48,214 nt of DNA, taken from positions 1-48,214 of the forward strand of contig JAKSIL010000020.1 in the NCBI GenBank assembly GCA_024398815.1, in the 5' to 3' direction. Within the stretch, counting starts at the first letter, position 1, and each line of letters opens with the position of its first letter. Position numbers and translations under genes: made by a program. Below the pieces are notes generated by a model. That model worked only from the letters and a program-made list of their open reading frames with translations, had not been told where the DNA came from and did not search any database. The stretch comes from Fibrobacter sp. GTDB taxonomy: Bacteria > Fibrobacterota > Fibrobacteria > Fibrobacterales > Fibrobacteraceae. This document shows, piece after piece, positions 47,209 through 48,214 of this stretch.

Positions 47209-48214
47209 ATGATTAGTATTACGAAGCTTTTGATGGATGCCCCGAACTTTGGGGACAGCCTGCGTTACGAACCGAACGCCCACGAATCCAAGAACGGTGT
47301 GGGCCCTGGCCGCGGCCCGGTGGTGGTGTGGAACAGTACCAAGACTTGCAACCTCAAGTGCGTGCATTGCTATGCCCGTTCCGAGGCCATCAAGTACCAG
47401 AACGAACTCAGCCACGAAGAAGGTGTTAGGCTCATCGACCAGTTGGCCGATTTCAAGGTGCCGGTACTTTTGTTCAGCGGTGGCGAACCGCTTTTGCGTC
47501 CGGACTTTTTTGAACTCGCGAACTATGCTGCAAGCAAGGGTATCCGCCCGACGATTTCTACGAATGGCACGTGCATCACGCCGGAAGTCGCACAGAAACT
47601 GAAGGACATCGGCATTGGTTACGTGGGTATAAGCCTCGACGGCTGCGAAGCGACCCACGACAAGTTCCGCGGAAAGGAAGGCGCTTACAAGCTCGCGCTT
47701 CGCGGCATCCGTAACTGTGTGGCGACAGGTCAGAAGGTGGGGCTACGCTTTACCATCACGCGCCACAACGTTCAGGACTTGGACGCCATTTTCGATTTGC
47801 TCGAAGCCGAAAACATCGACCGCGTTTGCTTCTATCACTTGGTTTACAGTGGCCGCGGAAGTGCGATGGTGGAGGCTGACCTCGACCACGAAGAAAGCCG
47901 CCGCGCCATGGACTTGATTATCGACCGCACGCTCGACTTCAAGAAACGCGGCGTGAACAAGGAAATTTTGACCGTCGATAACCACGCCGACGCCGTGTAC
48001 CTTTACCAGCGTATGCGCCGTGAAGACCCGGAACGCGCGAAGATTGTGCTCGACTTGATTCAGCGCAACGGCGGAAACCGTAGCGGCATGGCTTTCGGCA
48101 ACATCGACAGCATCGGGAACGTGCATCCGGACCAGTTTACGCAGTACATCACGCTCGGGAACGTCCGTGAAAGGAGTTTCGGCGAAATCTGGACCGACGA
48201 ATCGAACCCGATTA
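47209..48214 (+). CDS. ahbC: Radical SAM 12,18-didecarboxysiroheme deacetylase AhbC (partial, runs off the window)
   Basis: 335 codons are visible, and the frame is still open at the window end. The radical SAM cluster motif is TCNLKCVHCYA (CxxxCxxC). The N-terminus ISITKLLMDAP and GPVVVWNSTKTC, then LFSGGEPLLRPD, STNGTCIT, YVGISLDGCEATHDKFRG, CFYHLVYSGRG and NGGNRSG with NVHPDQF match AhbC of the siroheme-dependent heme pathway. This enzyme removes two acetate groups from didecarboxysiroheme to give iron-coproporphyrin III. NirJ of heme d1 synthesis is the nearest alternative. The pathway is typical of anaerobes and archaea. Other ahb genes may follow beyond the window. Confidence 0.88.
   Translation, partial: MISITKLLMDAPNFGDSLRYEPNAHESKNGVGPGRGPVVVWNSTKTCNLKCVHCYARSEAIKYQNELSHEEGVRLIDQLADFKVPVLLFSGGEPLLRPDFFELANYAASKGIRPTISTNGTCITPEVAQKLKDIGIGYVGISLDGCEATHDKFRGKEGAYKLALRGIRNCVATGQKVGLRFTITRHNVQDLDAIFDLLEAENIDRVCFYHLVYSGRGSAMVEADLDHEESRRAMDLIIDRTLDFKKRGVNKEILTVDNHADAVYLYQRMRREDPERAKIVLDLIQRNGGNRSGMAFGNIDSIGNVHPDQFTQYITLGNVRERSFGEIWTDESNPI

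Overview
The window looks like a chromosomal piece of a Fibrobacter-type bacterium (Fibrobacterota). The case rests on protein style: lipoproteins with an Asp/Ser run right after the lipobox cysteine, a secreted protein with a type IX-style C-terminal tail, a PorV-like outer-membrane protein, and a siroheme-dependent (anaerobe-type) heme enzyme. The species is inferred, not proven. Coding density is high, many genes overlap by 1-4 nt, and GC-rich codon use creates many long antisense shadow frames.

Layout. 1-207 is the C-terminal end of a flagellin reading frame that is interrupted by a stop codon. 275-3492 holds a lipoprotein, a DUF2314 protein behind a possible leader peptide and hairpin, and a DUF4874/DUF4832-type secreted protein. 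3611-5722 is a parvulin-type isomerase overlapping prfB, which has the classical +1 programmed frameshift. 5857-10259 (minus) holds a MauE/DoxX pair and a beta-barrel/PHP-phosphoesterase operon. 10305-18886 is mostly housekeeping: RNase H, aguA and aguB, proS, a DUF2914 membrane protein, an RluA-type pseudouridine synthase and dapB. It also carries three kinds of repeat: a 4 x 35-bp tandem array, three homologous terminator hairpins in a row, and two AT-rich palindromic elements. 18995-21537 holds an orphan peptide-ABC permease, an AmgK-like kinase and a PTS EIIA-like protein. 21636-25766 (minus) is a surface-polysaccharide operon (PorV-like, two glycosyltransferase-like proteins, Wzi-like). 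25880-33055 has tRNA-Lys, mfd, a double FKBP_N/thioredoxin lipoprotein, mnmG and a small basic protein.

33123-47171 is the most unusual region. A single tightly packed minus-strand run of ten genes (42899 down to 33123) starts at a good promoter. It encodes a small exported protein, a 1351-aa secreted protein with a heparinase II/III-like region, four lipoproteins, a GspE/PilB ATPase and three pseudopilin-like proteins. A divergent plus-strand run (43067-47171) encodes a secretin with three STN-like repeats, a PilM/PilN (GspL)-like protein and a PilO-PilP (GspM-GspC)-like fusion. Together these resemble a split type II secretion or type IV pilus-like machine whose ATPase and pseudopilins share a transcript with a candidate cargo. 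The cargo section is much more AT-rich than the machine genes. The window ends inside ahbC of the alternative heme pathway.

Across the window, ten promoter-proximal genes lack a Shine-Dalgarno sequence and have a TATATT/TAAATT-like box ending only 6-8 nt before the start codon. This suggests that leaderless mRNAs are common in this organism.
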